Source: Bryobacterales bacterium (lineage in GTDB: Bacteria > Acidobacteriota > Terriglobia > Bryobacterales > Bryobacteraceae). From it: a stretch of 56,579 nucleotides of DNA. Position 1 is the first letter of the stretch. The number at the start of each line of letters is the position of its first letter. The stretch covers positions 1 through 56,579 of the forward strand of contig PLRS01000014.1 in NCBI GenBank assembly GCA_003164035.1, in the 5' to 3' direction. The notes below the pieces were generated by a model. The model ran no database searches. It saw only the letters and a program-made list of their open reading frames with translations, and was not told the DNA's origin. Below are positions 45,368 to 55,074 of the stretch, piece by piece. The position numbers were made by a program, and so were the translations under genes.

Positions 45368-47842
45368 ATGAAATCGCCCATCCGGCGCGTTCTTTTGTTT
45401 GCCGCGATTCTCGGGTTCGCGGCTTTCGTATTTTCCCAACCCGTGCCACGCGAACAGGTTGGACCGCTTCCCGACGGTAGCTTTCTGCTCAACAGTTTCT
45501 GGCGAGTCAATCCGGTGGGGCGCCAGGTGCCGGTGGATACGCTGCCGCTGGCCTCGGCGCTTTCGCCCGACGGCAAGTATCTGCTGGTTCTCAACTGCGG
45601 ATACCGGCCGCCATCGGTGACGGCGATCGAATCTTCCAGTGGGCGCGTGGTGGGCCGGACGCCGGTACCGGATACCTGGCTTGGCATGGCGTTCCAGCCG
45701 GGTACGAATCGCGTGTACCTGAGCGGCGGCTCGCGCGCGGCGGTGTATGAATTCACCCTTTCGGCGGAGGGCGCGCTTACGGCGGGACGCACCTTCGAAG
45801 TGGTTCCGGCCGCTCAGCGGACGGCTCGCGATTTCATCGGCGACGTGGCGTTTTCGCCGGATGGGCGGCTGATCTACGCCGCCGACCTGTACCACGATTC
45901 GCTGGCGGTCATCAATCCGCAGTCCGGCATGGTCATCCAGCACGTGAAGACCGGGCGGCGGCCTTATCGCATCCTGTTTCCTCCCGACGGCAAATCGTTT
46001 TTCGTCACTTCCTGGGCGGATGGCACGCTGGAGCACTACGACGCCGCGAGCGGCGAGCAGTTGGCCCGCGTGCGCATCGGCGCGCATCCCACCGACATGG
46101 TTTGGCGCGGCGGGGCCAGCAAAGGCGAAGAGGGCGAAGCGGCCTGGGCGGCGCGGCTGTTCGTGGCCGCTTCCAACACTAATAACGTTTACACCGTGGC
46201 CGTGAGCGAGTCGAAGGAACTGAACGTCATTGAGACCATCAATGTTTCGATGACGCCTCACCAACTGCGCCAGCCGCTGGGAATGACGCCATCCGCGCTG
46301 GCGCTTTCGGCCGACGGCAGCCGCCTGTTCATCGTCTGCTCGGACGCCAACGTGGTGGCGGTGGCGGACGTCTCGGGCGAGCGCAGCTTCGTGCGCGGCT
46401 TCATTCCCACCGGCTGGTACCCGACGGCGGCGCGCATGCTGCCCTCCGGCGTGCTGACGGTGCTGAACGGCAAAGGGCTGCGCTCCTATCCCAATCCGAC
46501 CGATGGCCCCAACCCCACCAAAAGGCCCGCGGAGCAGTACAAAGGGGAACCTGGCGTTCGGCCGGGCTATGTGGGATACATGCAGACCGGGACGGTTTCC
46601 TGGATCGAGGGCTTCCGCGACGACCGCCTGGAAGAGTGGACCAAGCAGGCCTTTCGCAATTCCGCGTATCGCGGCGACGATCCGGACGCGGTCAATCCTC
46701 TGCCGCCCATCCAGCACGTGATTTACATCGTGAAGGAAAACCGCACCTACGACCAGGTGTTGGGCGACATGAAGGAAGGCAACGGAGACGCGTCGCTGGT
46801 GCTGTTCGGCGAAAACGTGACGCCCAACCTGCACAAGCTGGCGCGCGACTTCGTGCTGTTCGACAACTTCTATGTAAATGCCGACGTGAGCGCCAGCGGG
46901 CACAACTGGTCGACCGCGGCCATCGCGCCCGATTACGTCGAGAAGCTCTGGCCCAACGAATACGCCGGCCGCAGGAAACTGTACGATTTCGAAGAGCAGG
47001 ACCCGGCCTCGCTGCCGCCGGCGGGATACATCTGGACCAACGCCGCCATGGCCGGCATCTCCATCCGCAACTTCGGCTACATGGTGGATAACAAGCGCAA
47101 CGCCGCGCCGGGCGGAGAGCAGATCGCCGCGGTGCGCGACCCGGTGCTGGCTAAAGTGACCAACCGCATGTACCGCGGCTTCGACCTGGACTACGCCGAC
47201 GTCGATCGCGCCAAAGTGTTCCTGAGCGAGTTCGCCGAATACGAAAAGACGGGCGAGATGCCGCGGCTCATCGTCATGCGTCTGGGCAACGACCACACCA
47301 ACGGCACCACCCCCGGCAAACACACCCCGCTGGCGCTGGCCGCCGACAACGATTACGCGGTGGGCCAAATCGCCGAAGCGGTTTCGCATTCCCGCTTCTG
47401 GACCAGCACGGCGATCTTCATTCTGGAAGACGACGCCCAGAACGGGCCGGACCACGTGGATTCGCACCGTTCGCCGGCGTTTCTGATCTCGTCCTACGTC
47501 CGCCGGCATACCGTGGACGGCAGCATGTACAATACCGCCTCCATGCTGCACACGATCGAGCTTCTGCTCGGCCTCGAGCCGATGACCCATTTCGACGCCG
47601 CTGCCCGGCCCATGGCGGCAGCGCTTGAAAAGCAGCCCGACCCGTCGCCGTACGTGGCCGAAAAGCCCCGCGTCGCGCTCACCGACACCAACCTGGCCAG
47701 CGCTCCGGGAGCGGACGCGTCCCGCAAGATGGAGTTCGGCGACGCCGACGAGATCGACGAGGACGCGCTCAACGACGTTCTGTGGCGGGCGATCCGCGGC
47801 GGCGAGCCTCCGCCGCCGGTGCGCAGCTTTTTTGGAAAGTGA
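45368..47842 (+). CDS. Exported YVTN beta-propeller / phosphoesterase (AcpA-PLC type) fusion
   Basis: 824 residues from the ATG at 45368, signal peptide RRVLLFAAILGFAAFVFSQ. Residues about 45-380 are a seven-bladed propeller of the YncE type ('LSPDGKYLLVLNCG', 'FSPDGRLIYAADL', 'LSADGSRLFIVCSDANVVAVADV'). Residues about 450-740 are a metal-dependent phosphoesterase: 'HVIYIVKENRTYDQVLGDM', 'FDNFYVNADVSASGHNWSTAA', 'LGNDHTNGT' and 'IFILEDDAQNGPDHVDSHR'. Such fusions are common in Acidobacteria and may release phosphate or act on phospholipid. The C-terminus is acidic and unconserved. Confidence 0.92.
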   Translation: MKSPIRRVLLFAAILGFAAFVFSQPVPREQVGPLPDGSFLLNSFWRVNPVGRQVPVDTLPLASALSPDGKYLLVLNCGYRPPSVTAIESSSGRVVGRTPVPDTWLGMAFQPGTNRVYLSGGSRAAVYEFTLSAEGALTAGRTFEVVPAAQRTARDFIGDVAFSPDGRLIYAADLYHDSLAVINPQSGMVIQHVKTGRRPYRILFPPDGKSFFVTSWADGTLEHYDAASGEQLARVRIGAHPTDMVWRGGASKGEEGEAAWAARLFVAASNTNNVYTVAVSESKELNVIETINVSMTPHQLRQPLGMTPSALALSADGSRLFIVCSDANVVAVADVSGERSFVRGFIPTGWYPTAARMLPSGVLTVLNGKGLRSYPNPTDGPNPTKRPAEQYKGEPGVRPGYVGYMQTGTVSWIEGFRDDRLEEWTKQAFRNSAYRGDDPDAVNPLPPIQHVIYIVKENRTYDQVLGDMKEGNGDASLVLFGENVTPNLHKLARDFVLFDNFYVNADVSASGHNWSTAAIAPDYVEKLWPNEYAGRRKLYDFEEQDPASLPPAGYIWTNAAMAGISIRNFGYMVDNKRNAAPGGEQIAAVRDPVLAKVTNRMYRGFDLDYADVDRAKVFLSEFAEYEKTGEMPRLIVMRLGNDHTNGTTPGKHTPLALAADNDYAVGQIAEAVSHSRFWTSTAIFILEDDAQNGPDHVDSHRSPAFLISSYVRRHTVDGSMYNTASMLHTIELLLGLEPMTHFDAAARPMAAALEKQPDPSPYVAEKPRVALTDTNLASAPGADASRKMEFGDADEIDEDALNDVLWRAIRGGEPPPPVRSFFGK

Positions 47843-47854
47843 AAGGATTTAGCA

Positions 47855-47921
47855 GGACAGGCCTCCCGGCCTGTCGTTGACGCGCCTCGATACCGGTGAC
47901 AGGCCAGGAGGCCTGTCCCAC
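47855..47921. repeat. Paired inverted B repeats
   Basis: Two B units, 47855-47875 and 47898-47921, face each other across 22 bp, as the pair at 8078-8250 does across 125 bp. They lie between the phosphoesterase stop and the GH57 start and can form a long stem or two separate hairpins in the transcript. Confidence 0.8.
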
Positions 47922-47933
47922 TGAGAAAACCGA

Positions 47934-50051
47934 ATGCCACAAACTTACTTGTGCTTTCTTTGGCACATGCACCAGCCTTTCTATAAGGATCTGATCTCGG
48001 GCGAGTACAAGCTGCCGTGGACGCGCATGCACGCGTTAAAAGACTACTATGGCATGGCGCAGATTCTGGAAGAATTCCCGAACGTGCGCCAGACCTTCAA
48101 CCTGGTGCCGTCGATGATGGTGCAGGTGGCGGAATACGCCGCGGGAACGGCCGTCGATCCATTCCTGCAGGTGGTGCTCAAGCCGGCCGAGAACCTGACC
48201 CCCGACGATCGCGCCTTTCTGCTGCGCCATTCCTTCTATTCCGACCCGCAGCGGATGATCTATCGCTATCCGCGCTATGGCGAGCTGTACACCGCCGCCG
48301 AGGTGCGGAAGTCGTCGGCCGCGTCGGCCTTCGGAGTGGAGGATTTTCGCGACCTGCAAATGTGGTCGCAACTGGCGTGGTTCGACGAGGCTTTTCAGGA
48401 ACGCGATCCGGAGGTCCGGCGGTGGCTGGAGCGGGGCCGCAATTTCACCCTTGCCGACCAGCGCCGAATGGGCGAAAAACAACGCGAGATCTGTGCCCAG
48501 GTGCTGCCCATGTATCGCAAGCTGGCGGCCTCCGGGCAAATCGAAATTTCCACCACGCCGTTTTATCACCCCATCCTGCCGCTGCTGTGCGACTCCGATA
48601 TCGCGCGAGTATCGCACCCGGGCGTGCCGCTGCCGCCGCGCTTCCGCTATCCCGGCGACGCCCGCCTGCAACTGGGGATGGCGCGCGAGTACATCGAGCA
48701 ACAGTTTGGCGTGGCGCCGGCGGGGCTCTGGCCGTCGGAAGGCTCGGTATCGGACGAAGTCTTTTCGCTCGCGGCGGAAGCCGGTTTCGAATGGGCCGCC
48801 ACCGATAGCGGCGTGCTCAACCAGACCTTCTCGCGCCCGGTGCCGGTGGAGGGGCTGTACCGGCCGTATCGCTGGCGGCAGGGGGAGCGCTCGCTGAACG
48901 TCCTCTTCCGCGACCATTATTTGAGCGACCTGATCGGTTTCGTGTATTCCAAGATGGATGCCGAGCAGGCGGCCGACGATTTCCTGAAACGGATTCGCGA
49001 AAACTGCGCCGGAATTCTGGCGGCGGGGCGCGATGCGCTGGTGCCCGTTATCCTCGACGGCGAAAACGCCTGGGAATACTATCCACGCAACGGCCGTCCG
49101 TTCCTGCGCGAACTCTACCGCCGCATCTCGGCCGATCTCGGTCTGCGCGCCATCACCATCGGCGAAGCCATGCGCCTGGTTCCACTCGAACCGCTCGACC
49201 ATATTTTTCCCGGTTCCTGGATCAACGCCAACTTCGATGTCTGGATCGGCGCCGAAGAAGACAACCAGGCCTGGGCGCAGCTTCTGCGCGCGCGCGAAAC
49301 CTACGACGCCGCCGCTGCCGTGGCGCCGGAAAAGCGCAAGATGGCGCTGGAAGAATTGCTGATCGCCGAAGGCAGCGACTGGTGCTGGTGGTACGGTCCC
49401 GAGCACGAATCGGCCAATCGCCCGGAGTTCGACCAGTTGTACCGCAGCCACCTGGCCAACATGTACCGCTTTCTCGACCGCATGCCGCCCGAGGATCTCT
49501 CCCGCCCGCTGCTGCGAATGGGCGTGCCCACGCAGGTGACCGAGCCATCGGGACCGATCTGCCCGGTGATCGACGGGGAAGTGACTTCTTATTTCGAATG
49601 GCTGGGAGCGGGCGCCTATTGCGTGGATGAACGCTCCGGTTCGATGCACGGGAACAAGGCTCCGGTAGCCGAATTATATTTCGGCAGCGAGGGCCGCAAC
49701 TTTTATCTGCGCATCGATTTCCGCGGCGGAGTCGAACAGAGGCTGGCGGCGATGGAGGTCCGCGTCAATCTGCAGCCGCTCGACGACCACGCGCCCGTCA
49801 GCCGCGCGACCATCGCGTTGGCCCACGGCGCGACCGCCGGCGAAGCTCACCTTGCCGGCCCGGGCACGGTGGAATGCGCCTACGCCCGCGTGCTGGAGGT
49901 ATCGGTGCCGCTGGGAGCGATCGGCGTCGACGGCGGGCGCGGTCTTCGCTTCCAGTGCTCGGTGTGGGAAGCCGGTCTGCCCATCGAGGCCATCCCCCAA
50001 CAGGGCTGGCTGGAGTTGAAGACCACCGATCCGGATCTGCTGGCGGAATAA
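47934..50051 (+). CDS. Glycoside hydrolase family 57 protein
   Basis: 705 residues, no signal peptide, so cytoplasmic. The start MPQTYLCFLWHMHQPFY carries the HxHQP motif of GH57. Glu269 in GLWPSEGSVSDEV is the likely nucleophile and Asp375 in VILDGENAWEYY the likely acid/base; 'FPGSWINANFDVWIG' is another family block. The C-terminal about 150 residues look like a beta-rich accessory domain. GH57 members include alpha-amylase, 4-alpha-glucanotransferase and branching enzyme; specificity cannot be settled here. A storage-glucan role fits the glucan phosphorylase gene about 6 kb away. The start is 12 bp after repeat B. Confidence 0.93.
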   Translation: MPQTYLCFLWHMHQPFYKDLISGEYKLPWTRMHALKDYYGMAQILEEFPNVRQTFNLVPSMMVQVAEYAAGTAVDPFLQVVLKPAENLTPDDRAFLLRHSFYSDPQRMIYRYPRYGELYTAAEVRKSSAASAFGVEDFRDLQMWSQLAWFDEAFQERDPEVRRWLERGRNFTLADQRRMGEKQREICAQVLPMYRKLAASGQIEISTTPFYHPILPLLCDSDIARVSHPGVPLPPRFRYPGDARLQLGMAREYIEQQFGVAPAGLWPSEGSVSDEVFSLAAEAGFEWAATDSGVLNQTFSRPVPVEGLYRPYRWRQGERSLNVLFRDHYLSDLIGFVYSKMDAEQAADDFLKRIRENCAGILAAGRDALVPVILDGENAWEYYPRNGRPFLRELYRRISADLGLRAITIGEAMRLVPLEPLDHIFPGSWINANFDVWIGAEEDNQAWAQLLRARETYDAAAAVAPEKRKMALEELLIAEGSDWCWWYGPEHESANRPEFDQLYRSHLANMYRFLDRMPPEDLSRPLLRMGVPTQVTEPSGPICPVIDGEVTSYFEWLGAGAYCVDERSGSMHGNKAPVAELYFGSEGRNFYLRIDFRGGVEQRLAAMEVRVNLQPLDDHAPVSRATIALAHGATAGEAHLAGPGTVECAYARVLEVSVPLGAIGVDGGRGLRFQCSVWEAGLPIEAIPQQGWLELKTTDPDLLAE

Positions 50052-50056
50052 ATGAA

Positions 50057-50080
50057 GTGGGACGGGCCTCCTGGCCTGTC
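50057..50080. repeat. Single B repeat after the GH57 gene
   Basis: GTGGGACGGGCCTCCTGGCC then TGTC, one mismatch from the other copies. It begins 5 bp after the GH57 stop and could serve as a 3' hairpin. Confidence 0.75.
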
Positions 50081-50143
50081 CAGTGTGCTTGTCCCGGTTT
50101 CGTAGCGGGATGGCGATATTATGGAGATGGAGACAGCACGGCA

Positions 50144-50362
50144 ATGACGACACGCGAGGCGCTCCACCAGCTTGTAGACGACCTACCGGATACCCAGGCG
50201 GAGCTCGCGCGCGTGTGGCTGGAGGACCTCCGCCACGCTGCCGATGAAGACGGGCCACCGCTGGCGTCGGAGACACTCGAGTCGCTGGATCGTGGCCTCG
50301 CCGACGTTGCAGCCGGTCGCGTGACGCCGCTCGAAGAGTACGAGCGCAAACGCGGCCTGTGA
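50144..50362 (+). CDS. Antitoxin of a RelE/ParE-type toxin-antitoxin pair
   Basis: 72 residues from the ATG at 50144. The first half is a helical dimerisation-like region (TREALHQLVDDLPDTQAELARVWLEDLR) and the tail (ESLDRGLADVAAGRVTPLEEYERKRGL region) is the usual toxin-wrapping end of addiction-module antitoxins, with the EEY-x-RK pattern. Its stop overlaps the toxin start by 4 bp (GTGA), typical for such pairs. It presumably represses its own promoter, but no operator palindrome was recognised. Confidence 0.85.
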   Translation: MTTREALHQLVDDLPDTQAELARVWLEDLRHAADEDGPPLASETLESLDRGLADVAAGRVTPLEEYERKRGL

Positions 50363-50625
50363 GTTATCGGGTCAGCGTTACCCACCAGGCTGAAAAACTC
50401 CTCGACCGGCTCGACAGCCCTACCGAGCGCCGTATACGCAGCCGTTTCGTTCAGTTGGCGGAAGATCCATTCGATCCGCGCCTTTCCTCGCCTCTCGTGG
50501 AAAGGGCCGGCGCTCGCAAGTCGCGCGTGGGCGGCTGGCGAATTCTCTTCATGGTGGACCGCGACGCCAACGTGATTTACGTTCTGACCATCGACACTCG
50601 AGGGCAGGTTTACAGGCATTCGTAG
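50359..50625 (+). CDS. RelE/ParE superfamily toxin
   Basis: 88 residues from a GTG. Pattern: 'YRVSVTHQAEKLLDRLDSPTERRIRSRFVQLAEDPFDPR', then KSRVGGWRILFMVD and 'VIYVLTIDTRGQVYRH', matching RelE-like mRNA interferases with Arg in the RVGxWRI strand and the basic C-terminus. It would cut ribosome-bound mRNA when free of the antitoxin. The pair sits in the gap between GH57 and the lhr gene, next to repeat B. Confidence 0.88.
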   Translation: MSYRVSVTHQAEKLLDRLDSPTERRIRSRFVQLAEDPFDPRLSSPLVERAGARKSRVGGWRILFMVDRDANVIYVLTIDTRGQVYRHS

Positions 50626-50803
50626 GCAAGGCTCCGCATAAGTGAGCCCGAGCGAAAGCCAAACCAACCGGTCGTGGACCGCTGGTCGTTGACGCCATGA
50701 ATCACCCCAAAAACTGGGCGCTTGCCAAATTCCACCAGATCAGGATCTCGGCGCTGCAGCCAAGAGTGGCCACGCCGGAATTAGCATGGTTCCTGACAGG
50801 CCC

Positions 50804-53800
50804 TCATCCCCCGGCAGCCGAGCTGAGCACCGCGGTCCGATCTTCGGCTGCCCGCCGTTCCCGCCGCACCGCCCGCAACAAATCCAGGGCTTCGGGCCGG
50901 GCGAACTGTTCCCCGATGAACGATTCCACGAAGCGGCCGCCGCGGATTTCGCCGCCGGCTTCCATCCGCCGCAGCACCCCGAGCAGGTCGCGCCACGCCG
51001 GAGCCAGCGGCTCGCGGTAAGCGGCGTCGCGAAACAGTACGCCCCAACGGTCCAGGAGCTGGCGGGCGAAGGCCTCGTTCCGTTCGGCCGCGGCCGCGCG
51101 CGATCCGGCTCCCAGCCCCAGCAGGCTCCAGCGGCCGGGCGCGTGCCTGGGCCGCGCGGTCCGGCTTCGACCCTCGCCGCGGCGCCGCTTGGGGTCGATC
51201 AACGCGCGCAGGTTTTCAAACCCATCCGCCGTAGCCAAACCGCCCGCCACCAGCTCCCAAAGCGCATCTTCCACCTCGCTGGCCAAACGACCCGTGGCGC
51301 GGGTCAGGTCGGTGAAAAACGACGCGCCGCGACTTTCCAGCGCCGCCAGCACTTCGCGCGCCGGATGCGAGAGCGAATCGGCGGAGGGCTGCCGCGAATC
51401 GCCCATCAGCCAGGCGGCGTCTTCCCGCAGAAAAATCCCCAGCGGCGCAACCCGCGTGGGACGAACCCGGCGCCCGTTCTCTTCCGCCTGGCGCTCAAAA
51501 GCCGGGTGTGGCGAGAGCCGGCCCCAGCTCACCTCGCCCGCAAAGCAGAGCTGGTCCAGATACTCCGGCTCGTAACCGGCCACCCGCCGCGGCAATACTT
51601 CGGTTTCCCAATCGGCCGAGGCGAATTCCGCCCCCTGCAACTGGCGGACAATGGCCAGCGTGCCGTCCACTCCGTGCAATTGCGCGCCGGGAGCCAGGTG
51701 CTGCCAGCGTTCCAGGAATACCTGAAATTCCGCCGTCGAGACCGGCTCGATCTCCCGCCGCAGCCGGCCGATGGTCAGGCGGTGAATCCGCGCCACCAGG
51801 CGCCGGTGGCACCACTCCGTCTCCGCCGCGCCGGGCGTGAATCGGCCCCGCAGAATCTGGCCCTCGGCTTCGAGCTGCGCCAGCGCCTGGTCCACCGTAT
51901 CGCGTGAAAGCGCCAGCAGCTCCGCCAGCTCATCCGCGCGGCGCGGCCCGGAACACTCGGACCAGCCGCGCAGGATTTCCGCGGCGCAGGCCTCGGCCGA
52001 TTCCGGCACCGCCCGCATGCCGTCCGGCGGTTGCAACTCCGGGTCGATCGAAGCGCCCGGATAGACGCGGCGAATCAGCTCGACGCGTTCGGCCGCGATC
52101 CAAAATTCCCGCTCGCCGGCTTTCAAAGTTGCCGCCCGACCCGCCGCTGCCAACTGGCCGAACCGGTCGGCGAGGTCGCCCGAAACCGGTAGCACCATCA
52201 GCCCGAACAGCGCTTCGTGCAGCTCATCAGGTTCGCGCATGGGCGGCCAGGCTTCCTCGGCCACGCGGGCGATGGCGTCCGCATCCAAGGCACCCGCGCC
52301 ATCGGCGTAATCGGCGCGCAGCGAGCCCCGCATCTGCACCGCCCGTGCGCGGCGCTCCTCCAGCGGGGCGTCGTCCAGGAAGGCGTACGGATTGGCGTTG
52401 AGAATCTCGTGACAGAACGGCGATGGCTCCGCCGTATCCACGGCCAGGGTCTCGATCTCGCCGTCCTGAATATCGCGCAATAAGCGCCGCAGGCCTTCCA
52501 GGTCCATGGCCTCATGCAGGCAGTTGTCGATGGTTTCGCGCACCAGCGGGTGATCGGGAATGCGCACTTCGCCGGTCAGGTTCTCGGGGCAGGCGGCCTG
52601 GTCGGGAAAGACCGCGGCCATCAGGTCGTCGGCGCGCATGCGCTGGATGGGCGCCGGCATTTTGCGCCCGCCCGAATACCGCGGAATGGCCAGCGAGCGC
52701 GCCGCGTTCCAGCGCCACCGCACCGCGAACATCGGCGACGGCAGCAGCGCCTGGGTAAGCACCTCCTCCACCGTTTCCGGCCGCAGGAATTCGAACACGA
52801 TATCGAGCGGAAACGAATGCTGCTCGCCCAGGGAAATAACGATGCCGTTATCGGTGGCGGCGGCCTGCAGCTCGAAATTGAAGGAGCGGCAGAAGCGCTT
52901 GCGTAGCGCCAGTCCCCAAGCCCGGTTGATGCGCCCGCCGAAGGGTGCGTGCAGCACGAGTTGCATGCCGCCGCCTTCGTCGAAAAATCGTTCGGCGACA
53001 ACCCGCCGCAGCCCCGGCACCGCCCCGAGCGCCGCGCGTCCAGCCAGCACGTAGGCGGCAAGCTGTTCGGCGCCGTGGCGCTCCAGCCCGCAGATTTCGG
53101 CCAGGCGCTCGCGTCCTGCTTCATCCGCCGCGGCGACCTCCTCGCGCAGCCCCGCCACCTCGCGCGAAAGCTCGAAAGTGCGGCCCGGCGCTTCGCCGCG
53201 CCAAAAGGGAACGTTGGGCGCCGCGCCGCGCGCGTTTTCCACCCGCAGCCTGCCGCTTTCCACCCGCCGGATACGCCAGGAGGTCGTGCCCAGCAGAAAC
53301 ACGTCCCCCACCGAGCTCTCCACCGCGAAATCTTCGTCCACCATCCCGACCAGCGTCCCTTCCGGCTCGGCCATCACCCGGTATTGCGACGTATCGGGAA
53401 TGGCGCCGCCGGAGGTAATTGCCGCCAGCCGTGCGCCCCGCCGCGCGCGCAGCCGGTGGTTCACCGCGTCGCGATGGAGCCACGCGCCGGCGCGCCCCCG
53501 AGCGGTGGAGATGCCCTCGGCCAGCACCCGCACCACGGAATCGAAATCCTCGCGGGCCAGGGTTCGATAGGGCTGCGCCTGGCGCACCAGGGCATAAAGA
53601 TCGTCCTCGGCGATGGCCGCCGGGCTCTCCTCTCCCGCCGCCGGTTCCTCAGCCGCGCACGTAGCCACGATCTGCTGCGCCAGAATGTCGAGCGAGTTGC
53701 GCGGAATCTCCAGCCGGTCCAGCTCGCCGGCGCGGATGGCCCGCACCAGCGCCGCGCACTCCACCAGGTCGTCGCGGGTGGTGGCGAACAATCGCCCCTT

Positions 53801-54922
53801 GGGCAGCGCGCCTACCCAGTGGCCGGCGCGGCCCACCCGCTGCAGCGCCACGGCGATCGAGCGCGGAGAGCCGATCTGCACCACCAGATCCACCGTTCCC
53901 ACGTCGATGCCCAGCTCGAGCGACGCGGTAGCCACTACCGCCCGCAGTTCGCCGTTCTTGAGCCGGCGCTCGGCCTCCAGGCGCAGCCTTCGCGACAGGC
54001 TTCCATGGTGCGGCAGCACCGCGCCCTCGCCCAACCGTTCGCCCAGGTGAAGCGCCACGCGCTCGGCCAGCCGCCGCGTATTCACGAACACCAGCGTGGT
54101 GCGGTTCTCCAGAATCAGCGCGGCCACCCGGTCGTAGATCTCGCCCCACATCTCGGTGCTGGCCACCGGCCCCAGCTCGTCGCGCGGCACCTCGACCGCC
54201 AGCTCCATGGCGCGCCGATGGCCGATATCGGCGACCGCAACCGGCCGCGCGCCTCCGTTCAGATAGGCGGCGACCTCTTCGATCGGCCGCACCGTGGCCG
54301 AAAGCCCGATCCGCTGCGGCGCCGCGCGGCCATGCTCCGCCACCAGGCGGTCCAGCCGCGCCAGCGAAAGCGCCAGGTGCGCGCCGCGCTTGTCGTCGGC
54401 CACCGCGTGGATCTCGTCCACGATCACCGTGCGCGCCTCGGCCAGCATCTTTCGCGGACGGCGCGCCGTCAACAGAATGTACAGCGATTCCGGGGTGGTC
54501 ACCAGGATGTGCGGGGCTTCCCGTGTCATCCTCTCGCGCTCCCATTGCGGCGTATCGCCGGTGCGCACGGCCGTGCGGATGGGCGCGAGCCGAATGCCGC
54601 GCGCGAGGGCCAAAGCCGCGATTTCGGCCAGCGGCACCTCCAGGTTCTTGTGAACGTCGTTGCTGAGCGCCTTCAACGGCGAGACGTATACCACTTCGGT
54701 CGAATCCGGAAGCGGCCCCAGGCGCGCCCGCCGCACCAGCCCGTCGATGGCGATCAGAAACGCCGCCAGCGTCTTGCCCGACCCGGTGGGCGCCGCGATC
54801 AGCACGTCCCGCCCCTCGCGAATGCGCGGCCACCCCTCCACCTGCGGCTCGGTCGGCTGCCCGAAACGCGTAGCGAACCATTCAGCAACGAGGAGATCGA
54901 AAGTGGAGAGCACCGCTTTCAT
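50804..54922 (-). CDS. lhr: Lhr-type ATP-dependent DNA helicase
   Basis: 1372 residues, a large SF2 helicase. Walker A APTGSGKT (residues 44-51), 'YVSPLKALSNDV', 'TTPESLYILLTA', VDEIH as the DExH box, then the second RecA domain ('VFVNTRRLAERVALHLGERL', 'ATASLELGIDVGTVDLVVQIGSP', 'QRVGRAGH') and the long Lhr core and C-terminal extension with winged helices. Lhr proteins are 3'-5' DNA/RNA helicases linked to repair. The window shows no partner gene. It is convergent with the toxin gene across 178 bp that hold nothing recognisable. Confidence 0.95.
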   Translation of the reverse strand: MKAVLSTFDLLVAEWFATRFGQPTEPQVEGWPRIREGRDVLIAAPTGSGKTLAAFLIAIDGLVRRARLGPLPDSTEVVYVSPLKALSNDVHKNLEVPLAEIAALALARGIRLAPIRTAVRTGDTPQWERERMTREAPHILVTTPESLYILLTARRPRKMLAEARTVIVDEIHAVADDKRGAHLALSLARLDRLVAEHGRAAPQRIGLSATVRPIEEVAAYLNGGARPVAVADIGHRRAMELAVEVPRDELGPVASTEMWGEIYDRVAALILENRTTLVFVNTRRLAERVALHLGERLGEGAVLPHHGSLSRRLRLEAERRLKNGELRAVVATASLELGIDVGTVDLVVQIGSPRSIAVALQRVGRAGHWVGALPKGRLFATTRDDLVECAALVRAIRAGELDRLEIPRNSLDILAQQIVATCAAEEPAAGEESPAAIAEDDLYALVRQAQPYRTLAREDFDSVVRVLAEGISTARGRAGAWLHRDAVNHRLRARRGARLAAITSGGAIPDTSQYRVMAEPEGTLVGMVDEDFAVESSVGDVFLLGTTSWRIRRVESGRLRVENARGAAPNVPFWRGEAPGRTFELSREVAGLREEVAAADEAGRERLAEICGLERHGAEQLAAYVLAGRAALGAVPGLRRVVAERFFDEGGGMQLVLHAPFGGRINRAWGLALRKRFCRSFNFELQAAATDNGIVISLGEQHSFPLDIVFEFLRPETVEEVLTQALLPSPMFAVRWRWNAARSLAIPRYSGGRKMPAPIQRMRADDLMAAVFPDQAACPENLTGEVRIPDHPLVRETIDNCLHEAMDLEGLRRLLRDIQDGEIETLAVDTAEPSPFCHEILNANPYAFLDDAPLEERRARAVQMRGSLRADYADGAGALDADAIARVAEEAWPPMREPDELHEALFGLMVLPVSGDLADRFGQLAAAGRAATLKAGEREFWIAAERVELIRRVYPGASIDPELQPPDGMRAVPESAEACAAEILRGWSECSGPRRADELAELLALSRDTVDQALAQLEAEGQILRGRFTPGAAETEWCHRRLVARIHRLTIGRLRREIEPVSTAEFQVFLERWQHLAPGAQLHGVDGTLAIVRQLQGAEFASADWETEVLPRRVAGYEPEYLDQLCFAGEVSWGRLSPHPAFERQAEENGRRVRPTRVAPLGIFLREDAAWLMGDSRQPSADSLSHPAREVLAALESRGASFFTDLTRATGRLASEVEDALWELVAGGLATADGFENLRALIDPKRRRGEGRSRTARPRHAPGRWSLLGLGAGSRAAAAERNEAFARQLLDRWGVLFRDAAYREPLAPAWRDLLGVLRRMEAGGEIRGGRFVESFIGEQFARPEALDLLRAVRRERRAAEDRTAVLSSAAGG

Positions 54923-55027
54923 TCAGTATAGCCGCCCCGGCCGGAGCTTCGGCGCGTTCGGCGACGGCACGTGTAAGCTATTTTCTTTCAGCTTGTTAGC
55001 GCCAATGCTGTTCACTTAACTCGTGGC

Positions 55028-55066
55028 GCAGGCTGTCAAGCCTGCAGAGCCGAGAATCGTCTCGGC
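55028..55066. repeat. Twin perfect hairpins, the second followed by a T-run
   Basis: GCAGGCT-GTCA-AGCCTGC (55028-55045) and GCCGAGA-ATCG-TCTCGGC (55049-55066) each form a 7-bp stem with a 4-nt loop, followed on the plus strand by TTTTCTT (55067-55073). That looks like an intrinsic terminator, but no plus-strand gene ends upstream, so it is more likely a dispersed palindromic element beside repeat A. Confidence 0.65.
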
Positions 55067-55074
55067 TTTTCTTA

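Noticed and set aside
50144-50625. Toxin-antitoxin pair plus lhr as a new defence island
   Set aside because: The two are convergent and separate, both families are common, and no defence-type neighbour is present.
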